Shown here one piece after another: positions 1-5,223 of a DNA stretch of 6,209 bases. This DNA is from Nitriliruptoraceae bacterium. GTDB lineage: Bacteria > Actinomycetota > Nitriliruptoria > Nitriliruptorales > Nitriliruptoraceae. Below the pieces are notes generated by a model, which did no database searches, was not told the DNA's origin, and worked only from the letters and a program-made list of their open reading frames with translations. The stretch spans positions 1 through 6,209 of the forward strand of contig SKTN01000282.1 of the NCBI GenBank assembly GCA_007117945.1. Direction: 5' to 3'. Both the position numbers and the translations under genes were made by a program. The stretch's first letter is position 1. The number at the start of each line of letters is the position of its first letter.

Positions 1-19
1 CGAGGAGGTGGCGCCGTGA
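1..19 (+). CDS. Possible C-terminal tail of an upstream gene (candidate hydrogenase small subunit), partial
   Basis: Read in the frame that ends at TGA 17-19, the first bases give Glu-Glu-Val-Ala-Pro-stop. This TGA overlaps the GTG start of the large-subunit gene at 16-18 as GTGA, the same junction type used elsewhere in the window. Group 3b operons normally place the small subunit directly before the large subunit, so this could be its end. Five codons cannot identify a product, and the frame could be open by chance. The call rests on position and the overlap pattern only. Confidence 0.3.
2..8 (+). promoter_or_regulatory. Ribosome binding site of the hydrogenase large-subunit gene
   Basis: A strong GAGGAGG Shine-Dalgarno sequence lies 7 bases before the GTG at 16. 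It supports that GTG as the start of the large subunit rather than a downstream codon. Confidence 0.7.
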
Positions 20-1356
20 GCCACAGCCACGACCGCACCATCTCCGTGGAGGCGCTCGCCCGTGTGGAGGGCGAGGGGGCCATGCACGTCGAGGTGACCG
101 ACGGTCACGTCGAGCGGGTGGAGCTGCGCATCTACGAACCGCCCCGCTTCTTCGAGGCGATGCTGCGCGGGCGCGACTTCACCGAACCCCCCGACATCAC
201 GGCGCGGATCTGCGGCATCTGCCCCGTGGCCTACCAGCTCTCCGCGATCAACGCCCTGGAGTCCCTGTGCGGCGTCGGCACACCTGACGGCACCCCGATG
301 CCCGACGGGATCCGACAGCTGCGCCGCCTGCTGTACTGCGGGGAGTGGATCGAGAGCCACGTCCTGCACGTCTTCCTGCTCCACGCCCCGGACTTCCTGG
401 GCTACCAGGGCGCGATCGAGATGGCCACGGACCACCGCGAGCTGGTCGAGATGGCGCTGCGGCTGCGCAAGGCCGGCAACACCCTGCTCGAGGTCATCGG
501 CGGCCGTGCCATCCACCCGATCAACGTGCGCCTCGGCGGTTTCCACCGTGCGCCGACGGCTGCCCAGCTGCAGGCGCTGATCCCCGAGCTCGAGTGGGGC
601 CGCGAGGCGGCCATCGAGACCACCCGGCTGGTCGCCGGCTTCACCTTCCCCGAGCTCACCCAGGACCACGCCTTCGTGGCGCTCCGCCCGGAGCTCGACA
701 CCCTGCCCCCGGGCGCCACGGGCTACCCGCTGGAGGGTGGCCGGCTGGTCAGCACCACGGGCATCGACGCGCCCATCGAGGCGTGGCCGGAGCACCTCCA
801 CGAGGAGCAGGTCCCCCACTCCACGGCGCTGCACGGCCGGATGCGCTCGGGCGAGACCTACCTGGTGGGTCCCGCGGCCCGGCTGGCGCTGAACCGCGAC
901 CGCCTGCCCGAGGACCTCGCCGCCCTGGTCGAGGAGGTCGGCTGCAGCGAGCCCGTCACCAACCCCTTCCGCAGCATCATCGTGCGGGCGCTGGAGACGG
1001 TGTACGCCTTCGACGAGGCGCTGCGGCTGATCGCCGCCTACGAGCGGCCCACCCCCGCCGCGATCCCGGTCACCCCGGTGGCCGGGGTGGGGCACGGCGC
1101 CACGGAGGCCCCCCGGGGCATCCTCTACCACCGCTACGGCCTGGACGCCGACGGCACGATCACCGACGCGGTGATCGTCCCACCGACCTCCCAGAACCAG
1201 CCCGCCATCGAGGCCGATCTGCTCGGCTTCGTGCAGGACCACCTCCACCTCGACGACGACGACCTGCAGTGGCAGTGTGAGCAGGCGATCCGCAACTACG
1301 ACCCCTGCATCTCCTGCTCCACCCACTTCCTCGACCTGACGGTGGAGCGGCGATGA
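16..1356 (+). CDS. hyhL: [NiFe]-hydrogenase large (catalytic) subunit, group 3b-like
   Basis: This is the catalytic subunit of a cytosolic [NiFe] hydrogenase, which binds the Ni-Fe(CN)2CO centre and oxidises H2 or reduces protons; group 3b partners pass electrons to or from NADP(H). The 446 residues carry the family landmarks: RVEGEG at 16-21 (conserved Glu18), the N-terminal Cys pair C66-G-I-C69 in RICGICPVAYQ, EAPRG at 364-368 with the expected active-site Arg367, VPPTSQNQ at 388-395, and the C-terminal DPCISCSTH at 429-437 (C431, C434). Nine residues follow His437, the usual cleavage point, so this is an unprocessed precursor that needs a protease, and the next gene encodes one. The usual CxxCxxxH of the N-terminal motif has Tyr73 in place of His, which to my recollection occurs in group 3b. 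The start is GTG after a strong ribosome binding site. The hydrogenase large-subunit identity is certain; group 3b over 3d rests on motif recall, and small and diaphorase subunits are not visible. Confidence 0.95.
   Translation: MSHSHDRTISVEALARVEGEGAMHVEVTDGHVERVELRIYEPPRFFEAMLRGRDFTEPPDITARICGICPVAYQLSAINALESLCGVGTPDGTPMPDGIRQLRRLLYCGEWIESHVLHVFLLHAPDFLGYQGAIEMATDHRELVEMALRLRKAGNTLLEVIGGRAIHPINVRLGGFHRAPTAAQLQALIPELEWGREAAIETTRLVAGFTFPELTQDHAFVALRPELDTLPPGATGYPLEGGRLVSTTGIDAPIEAWPEHLHEEQVPHSTALHGRMRSGETYLVGPAARLALNRDRLPEDLAALVEEVGCSEPVTNPFRSIIVRALETVYAFDEALRLIAAYERPTPAAIPVTPVAGVGHGATEAPRGILYHRYGLDADGTITDAVIVPPTSQNQPAIEADLLGFVQDHLHLDDDDLQWQCEQAIRNYDPCISCSTHFLDLTVERR
1341..1347 (+). promoter_or_regulatory. 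Ribosome binding site of the hydrogenase maturation protease
   Basis: GGTGGAG lies 5 bases before the ATG at 1353, inside the last codons of the large-subunit gene. With the ATGA overlap (ATG 1353-1355, TGA 1354-1356) it indicates translational coupling of the two genes. Confidence 0.55.
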
Positions 1357-1904
1357 CGGTACTGGTGCTCGGTGTGGGCCACCCCGACCGCGGCGACGAC
1401 GCGGCCGGTCCCCTGGTCGCGGCAGCCCTCGAGGACGTGGAGGGCCTCGAGGCCCTGGCGGTGACCGCCGACCCGAGCGCGATCCTGACCGAGCCCCTGT
1501 GGGACCGAGCGGACCGGGTCTACCTGGTGGACACCGTGTGCACCGGTGCCCGTCCCGGCACCGTGCACCGCTGGTCCGGGGCCCGGCTCGTCGAGCACCT
1601 GCCCGCCACCGGCGGCGGGACCCATGACCTCGGCGTGGCCACCACGCTGCAGCTGGCCGCGGCGCTCGGTCGCCTACCCGAGGACCTGACGGTGATCGGG
1701 ATCGAGGCCGGCTGCTGCGAGGTGGGTCGGCCACCCAGCCGACCCGTGCGCCACGCCGTCGCCATCGTCGCGGCCGCCCTGGCGCGGGAGGCCGGTGCCG
1801 GCACCACCGAGGTGGATGCGCTCCAGGTCGCCGTGCGGGTGCGCGGTCTAGAGGTCAGCGTCCGTGCCGGTGAACGCCGCCACGTGCGCCTCGGTGAGGG
1901 CTGA
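1353..1904 (+). CDS. Hydrogenase maturation endopeptidase (HyaD/HybD/HycI family)
   Basis: This peptidase removes the C-terminal peptide of the [NiFe] large subunit after nickel insertion, letting the active site close. The sequence opens with the family signature GVGHPDRGDD (7-16). The residues expected to bind the nickel of the substrate are present: Asp16, Asp60 in VYLVDT, and His91 in the THDLG segment. The second conserved segment GIEAG is at 116-120. The core ends near residue 150; a further 30 or so residues make this 183-residue protein longer than the usual 150-170. Its start overlaps the large-subunit stop (ATGA), so substrate and protease are co-expressed. The last 19 codons overlap the end of the hydrolase gene on the other strand. 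The family is clear; the substrate is inferred from adjacency. No symbol is given because the letter differs between hydrogenase systems. Confidence 0.92.
   Translation: MTVLVLGVGHPDRGDDAAGPLVAAALEDVEGLEALAVTADPSAILTEPLWDRADRVYLVDTVCTGARPGTVHRWSGARLVEHLPATGGGTHDLGVATTLQLAAALGRLPEDLTVIGIEAGCCEVGRPPSRPVRHAVAIVAAALAREAGAGTTEVDALQVAVRVRGLEVSVRAGERRHVRLGEG
1848..1904. other. 57-base tail-to-tail overlap of two convergent genes
   Basis: The 3' end of the protease gene (+) and the 3' end of the hydrolase gene (-) are read from the same bases on opposite strands. It encodes the last 18 residues plus stop on each side. I see no hairpin followed by a T-run for either strand here or just beyond, so any terminator must lie inside the opposing gene or be factor dependent. 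Confidence 0.8.
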
Positions 1905-2687
1905 GCGGGCCGCGCGATCGCTGATCCGTGGCTCCAGGTCGCGGGTCTGGGGGCCGTAGGCACCGAACTGGGCGTGGTTCATCCCCTCCACCTCGACCAT
2001 GTCGGCGTCATCGGGGAGCAAGCCACGGCGCTGCGCGATGTCCTGTGGCGTGGCGAGGCCGTCCCGGCTGCCCGTGACCGACAGCACGCGCAGCTCGTCA
2101 CGGTCCTCGAGGCCAGCCCCACCGGTGGAGAAGGAGGCCCACAGGGTGAGCCCGTCGACGGTGCCCGGCTCCTGGTCCCCGAGCCAGCTCGCGGCCATGG
2201 CACCACCGAGGGAGTGACCCCCCACCCACCACTCGTCGATCCCGGGGCTTGCAGCGAGCAGGTCCTCGGCGCGTGACCGACCGAAGAAGGCCAGGTTCAG
2301 GGGCATCCGGGGGATCAGCACCAGGGTGTCGGTGGCCGCCACGATGGGCGCCCAGGTGGCCACGTAGGCCGCACGGTGGACCCGGGCACCGGGGTAGAAG
2401 ACGACGCCACGGGTCGGTTCGGCCCCGGCAGGGCGCAGCTCGACCACCGGTCCGAGGGTGACCTCCACCTCGGGGTCGTCGATCGCCGCCTGCAGGGCTG
2501 CCGGCTCCGCGGGCCGGGCCAGGCTCGCCCACACCACGAAGGCGAGCACCGCCAGACCGCACAGCCCCGCCACCACCAGCAGCACGGTGCGCAGGCGGGA
2601 GCGGCGACGCGTGGCAGCGGGCTGCCTGCCGGGGTGCGCACCCCCACCGGCTGCCGTACCGACCGGGCCGCGCCCGGGCGGTGCCAT
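1848..2687 (-). CDS. Membrane-anchored alpha/beta hydrolase of unknown substrate
   Basis: This 279-residue protein looks like an alpha/beta-hydrolase of the Abhydrolase_5 type. A basic stretch (about 27-33) precedes one hydrophobic segment (about 34-55), which suggests a signal anchor with the catalytic domain outside the membrane. The expected catalytic triad is visible: Ser159 in the nucleophile elbow GHSLGG (157-162), Asp209 in TGSRDG, and His238 in GMNHAQFGAYG. FYPG at 97-100 and PRMPLNLAFFG at 126-136 match this subfamily as I know it. The ATG shares one base with the hypE stop (TGATG), and its ribosome binding site lies in the last hypE codons, so it should be translated from the hyp message. 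The stop (TAG, 1850-1848) lies 57 bases inside the convergent protease gene. No role in hydrogenase maturation is known for this family; it may be esterase-like, but I cannot name a substrate. Confidence 0.88.
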   Translation of the reverse strand: MAPPGRGPVGTAAGGGAHPGRQPAATRRRSRLRTVLLVVAGLCGLAVLAFVVWASLARPAEPAALQAAIDDPEVEVTLGPVVELRPAGAEPTRGVVFYPGARVHRAAYVATWAPIVAATDTLVLIPRMPLNLAFFGRSRAEDLLAASPGIDEWWVGGHSLGGAMAASWLGDQEPGTVDGLTLWASFSTGGAGLEDRDELRVLSVTGSRDGLATPQDIAQRRGLLPDDADMVEVEGMNHAQFGAYGPQTRDLEPRISDRAARSALTEAHVAAFTGTDADL

Positions 2688-3775
2688 CAGCAGATCCTCG
2701 GCAGCTGCTCACCGAGCGGCAGGTCCACGACCCGTTTGGCGCCGAGGCCCGTCCGGGCGACGACGATGCCGTGGTGGTCGTCCACCACCTCACCGACGCG
2801 GACCGCCTCGCGACCGTGGGGGTGGCTGCGCATGGCCGCCAGCACCTCCTCGGCGACCTCGGGGGCCACCACGGCCACGAGCTTGCCCTCGTTGGCGACG
2901 TGGGTGGGGTCGAGGCCGAGGAAGCTGCAGGCCGCGGCGACGTCGGCCGGTACGGGCACGTCCCGTTCCACGTACTCGATCCCCGCACCGCCGGCCTCGG
3001 CGAGCTCGCACAGCACCGCCGCGAACCCTCCACGGGTGGCATCGCGCAGCGCCCGGACCCCGCCCCCGGGCCCCGCGACCAGCATCGTCTGTACCAGGCC
3101 GGCCAGGGGTGCGGAGTCGGTGCGCAGCTCGGACTCGAACTCCAGCCCCTCCCGCAGGCTCATGATGGCCATCCCGTGCTCGCCGATCGGGCCGCTGAGC
3201 AGCACCTGGTCGCCGGGGCGTACCCGCTTCGGCGAGAGCTCCACACCGTCGGGGACCACCCCGAACCCGGCGGTGGTGATCGTCAGCCCGCCGCGGTCCC
3301 TGGCCTCGACGACCTTGGTGTCGCCGGTGACCACGCGGACCTCGGCGGCGGTGGCGGCGCGGCCCATGGCCTCGGCGATGCGCCCCAGGGTGGCGAGCTC
3401 GAGGCCCTCCTCCAGCACGAAGGCCGCGGACAGGGCGATGGGCACCGCACCCGACATCGCGATGTCGTTGACGGTGCCGTTGACGGCGAGGTCCCCGATG
3501 CTGCCACCGGGGAAGATGACGGGGGTGACGACGTAGCTGTCGGTGGAGAAGGCCAGACGGCCGCCACCGGTGGGCACGGGCAGCACCACGGAGTCGTGGG
3601 AGGGGTCGTCCACCCCACCACCGAAGGCGGGGCGGAACAGGTGCTCGATCAGCTCCGCGGACAGCCGCCCGCCGCCGCCGTGCCCGGTCACGATCCGCTC
3701 GTGGTCACGCAGCGGCAGGGGGCAGCTCCACGACTCGGCGGCGACGGCGGTCACGACCTGGTCATCGGTGCTCAC
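2687..3775 (-). CDS. hypE: HypE, carbamoyl-dehydratase of [NiFe]-hydrogenase maturation
   Basis: HypE takes the carbamoyl group from HypF on its C-terminal cysteine and dehydrates it with ATP to thiocyanate, the source of the two CN ligands of the active-site iron. From the GTG at 3775 the protein has 362 residues, in line with the family. Landmarks are GHGGGG at 31-36, STDSYVVTP near 78-85 with Asp79, NGTVNDIAMSGA at 99-110 and VTGDTKV at 149-155, typical of the PurM/AIR-synthase-like ATP-binding fold. The protein ends in the diagnostic PRIC, with Cys362 as the carrier. An upstream ATG in the same frame (3901) would add 42 residues lying inside hypD and unlike HypE; the GTG at 3775 has a GGAGAAGG ribosome binding site and overlaps the hypD stop as GTGA, so it is the better start. 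It is cytosolic and forms complexes with HypF and HypCD. Confidence 0.96.
   Translation of the reverse strand: MSTDDQVVTAVAAESWSCPLPLRDHERIVTGHGGGGRLSAELIEHLFRPAFGGGVDDPSHDSVVLPVPTGGGRLAFSTDSYVVTPVIFPGGSIGDLAVNGTVNDIAMSGAVPIALSAAFVLEEGLELATLGRIAEAMGRAATAAEVRVVTGDTKVVEARDRGGLTITTAGFGVVPDGVELSPKRVRPGDQVLLSGPIGEHGMAIMSLREGLEFESELRTDSAPLAGLVQTMLVAGPGGGVRALRDATRGGFAAVLCELAEAGGAGIEYVERDVPVPADVAAACSFLGLDPTHVANEGKLVAVVAPEVAEEVLAAMRSHPHGREAVRVGEVVDDHHGIVVARTGLGAKRVVDLPLGEQLPRIC
2695..2699 (-). promoter_or_regulatory. Ribosome binding site of the hydrolase, inside the hypE PRIC codons
   Basis: On the minus strand GAGGA stands 7 bases before the hydrolase ATG. It falls within the codons for the Pro-Arg-Ile-Cys end of HypE, so the same bases encode the essential HypE tail and position the ribosome for the next gene. 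Confidence 0.6.
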
Positions 3776-4881
3776 GCGTCGACCTTCTCCGTCACGTCCA
3801 GGCGGCGGTACTGGTAGTAGGCCGCGCAGGCGCCCTCGGAGGACACCATCGTGGCGCCCAGGGGCTTGCGCGGCGTACAGGTGGTCCCGAACTGTTCGCA
3901 CTCGCTGGGCTTGATCAGCCCCTGCAGCACCTCACCGGAGCGGCACAGCGGGGACTCCTCGACGTGGAGCTCGGTCACCTCGAAGCGGTACTCGGCGTCG
4001 AAGGCGCGGTAGCGCTCCGACAGCCGCCAACCGCTCGCGGGGATCACGCCGATGCCGCGCCAGGCGCGGTCGCACACCTCGAACACCTCGGCGAGCACGG
4101 CCTTGGCTGCGGGGTTGCCCCCGGGCTTGACGGCGCGGGGGTAGGCGTTCTCCACCTCGGCGCGGCCCTCCTCGAGCTGCACCAGGGCGCGGCGGATGCC
4201 CTCGAGGACGTCCAGAGGCTCGAACCCCGTGACCACGATGGGCACGTTGAAACGCTCCACGAGGGGCAGGTACTCGTCGGTGCCCATCACGGTGTTGACG
4301 TGGCCGGCCGCGAGGTAGGCGTCGACCTGGGTGTCGGGTGAGGAGGCGATCGCGGCGATCGCCGGCGGCACCAGCACGTGGCTGACGAGCATGGAGAAGT
4401 TGGTCAGGCCACGGCGCTCGGCCTCGACCACCGTCATGGCGTTGGCGGGAGCGGTCGTCTCGAACCCGATGCCGAAGAACACGACCTGCTTGTCCGGGTG
4501 GTCCGCGGCGATGCGCACGGCGTCCAGCGGCGAGTACACGACCCGGACGTCGCCGCCGTTCGAGCGGATCTGGAACAGGTCGTGGTGGCTGCCGGGGACC
4601 CGCAGCATGTCGCCGAAGGAGCAGAAGATCACGTCGTCACGGGCGGCGATCGCCAGGGCCTTGTCGATGGTCTCCAGGGGCGTGACGCACACCGGGCAGC
4701 CGGGTCCGTGGATCAAGCGGACCTTGTCGGGCAGGAGCTGGTCGATGCCGTTGCGCACGATCGAGTGGGTCTGTCCGCCGCACACCTCCATCAGCGCCCA
4801 GGGGCGGGTGACGGTGCGCTCGATCGCCTCGAACTGACGTGCGGCGAGCTCGGGGTCGTTGAACTCGTCGAGGTACTTCAC
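3772..4881 (-). CDS. hypD: HypD, Fe-S scaffold of [NiFe]-hydrogenase maturation
   Basis: HypD, with HypC, forms the scaffold on which the Fe(CN)2CO unit is built; cyanide comes from HypE. The 369 residues are the normal length. The three motifs expected around the iron-binding site are intact: C34-GGQTH, GPGC62-PVC65, and GFETTAP at 139-145. The C-terminal domain shows the four cysteines expected to hold the [4Fe-4S] cluster: C313 (CRSGEVLQG), C328, C335 (CTP) and C352 in the hallmark VSSEGACAAYYQY segment. The start is GTG at 4881, overlapping the hypC stop as GTGA, with GGGAGG 6 bases upstream. The stop overlaps the hypE start in the same way. Everything needed for activity appears present and the protein is cytosolic. 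Confidence 0.98.
   Translation of the reverse strand: MKYLDEFNDPELAARQFEAIERTVTRPWALMEVCGGQTHSIVRNGIDQLLPDKVRLIHGPGCPVCVTPLETIDKALAIAARDDVIFCSFGDMLRVPGSHHDLFQIRSNGGDVRVVYSPLDAVRIAADHPDKQVVFFGIGFETTAPANAMTVVEAERRGLTNFSMLVSHVLVPPAIAAIASSPDTQVDAYLAAGHVNTVMGTDEYLPLVERFNVPIVVTGFEPLDVLEGIRRALVQLEEGRAEVENAYPRAVKPGGNPAAKAVLAEVFEVCDRAWRGIGVIPASGWRLSERYRAFDAEYRFEVTELHVEESPLCRSGEVLQGLIKPSECEQFGTTCTPRKPLGATMVSSEGACAAYYQYRRLDVTEKVDA
3783..3790 (-). promoter_or_regulatory. Ribosome binding site that fixes the hypE start
   Basis: On the minus strand GGAGAAGG lies 7 bases before the GTG at 3775, inside the last codons of hypD. It favours this start over the longer in-frame reading from 3901. Confidence 0.6.
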
Positions 4882-5177
4882 GACCCGCCTCCCACGGCGC
4901 TGGGTGCCGGGTCGGGTTCGGGCTCGGCGGGTTCCTCCCCGAGCTCCTCGGCGAGGCTGCCCATGGAGCGGATCAGCTCCAGGGTCTCGAGCGCCGACTC
5001 CTCGTCGATGCGCGTGATCGCGAAGCCGACGTGCACCAGGGTGTAGTCACCCAGCTCGGCCTCGGGCAGGTAGGCCAGGCACACCTCCTTGCGGATGCCG
5101 CCGAAGTCCACCGTCGCCATCGGCGTGCCCTGCTCGTCGCGGATCTCCTCGATCCGTCCGGGGACCCCCAGGCACAT
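4878..5177 (-). CDS. hypC: HypC, hydrogenase maturation chaperone
   Basis: HypC is a small chaperone that binds HypD during assembly of Fe(CN)2CO and carries the iron unit to the large-subunit precursor. The protein begins MCLGVPG, the family signature, with Cys2 as the key residue once Met is removed. ATVDFGGIRKEV (21-32) and the GDYTLVHVGFAITRID segment (43-58) complete the OB-fold core. The core and helix end near residue 77. A tail (78-99) rich in Glu, Pro and Gly, ending GGGS, makes 99 residues against the usual 75-95. The ATG has a GGAAGGA ribosome binding site 6 bases upstream. Its stop overlaps the hypD GTG. It lies 46 bases after hypF. Confidence 0.97.
   Translation of the reverse strand: MCLGVPGRIEEIRDEQGTPMATVDFGGIRKEVCLAYLPEAELGDYTLVHVGFAITRIDEESALETLELIRSMGSLAEELGEEPAEPEPDPAPSAVGGGS
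4888..4893 (-). promoter_or_regulatory. Ribosome binding site of hypD
   Basis: On the minus strand GGGAGG lies 6 bases before the GTG at 4881, within the last codons of hypC. It supports the GTG start of hypD and coupled translation. Confidence 0.6.
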
Positions 5178-5223
5178 GATCGTTCCTTCCGTGGTTGCTC
5201 GTCGATGCGGTCGGTAGCGGTGG
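5178..5223 (-). other. hypF-hypC intergenic gap
   Basis: This 46-base gap is the only non-overlapping junction in the window. It contains the hypC ribosome binding site (GGAAGGA, 5184-5190). I see no convincing -35/-10 pair and no terminator hairpin, so hypF and hypC are most likely on one transcript. Confidence 0.5.

Noticed and set aside
345..1280. Long + strand reading frame of 311 codons within the large-subunit gene
   Set aside because: It is an out-of-frame reading full of Arg, Pro, Gly and Ala, as expected from very GC-rich coding DNA, and matches no family; the large-subunit frame explains the region.
1544..1563. Hairpin CGGTGCC-6-GGCACCG within the protease gene, and the related palindrome GGTGCCGGCACC at 1794-1805
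   Set aside because: Both are in coding sequence without a following T-run. Short GC-rich inverted repeats are expected by chance here, and the second has no loop. The second lies 43 bases past the hydrolase stop, so a weak terminator role is not excluded but not supported.
2376..3817. Long + strand reading frames opposite the hydrolase and hypE (2376-3536, 2681-3817)
   Set aside because: They are antisense shadows with low-complexity composition (Ser/Pro/Arg or Gly/His/Asp) and no recognisable motif. HypE and the hydrolase have clear motifs on the other strand.
3776..3901. N-terminal extension of hypE from an in-frame ATG at 3901
   Set aside because: The 42 extra residues overlap hypD, resemble no HypE sequence, and the GTG at 3775 has a ribosome binding site and a GTGA overlap.
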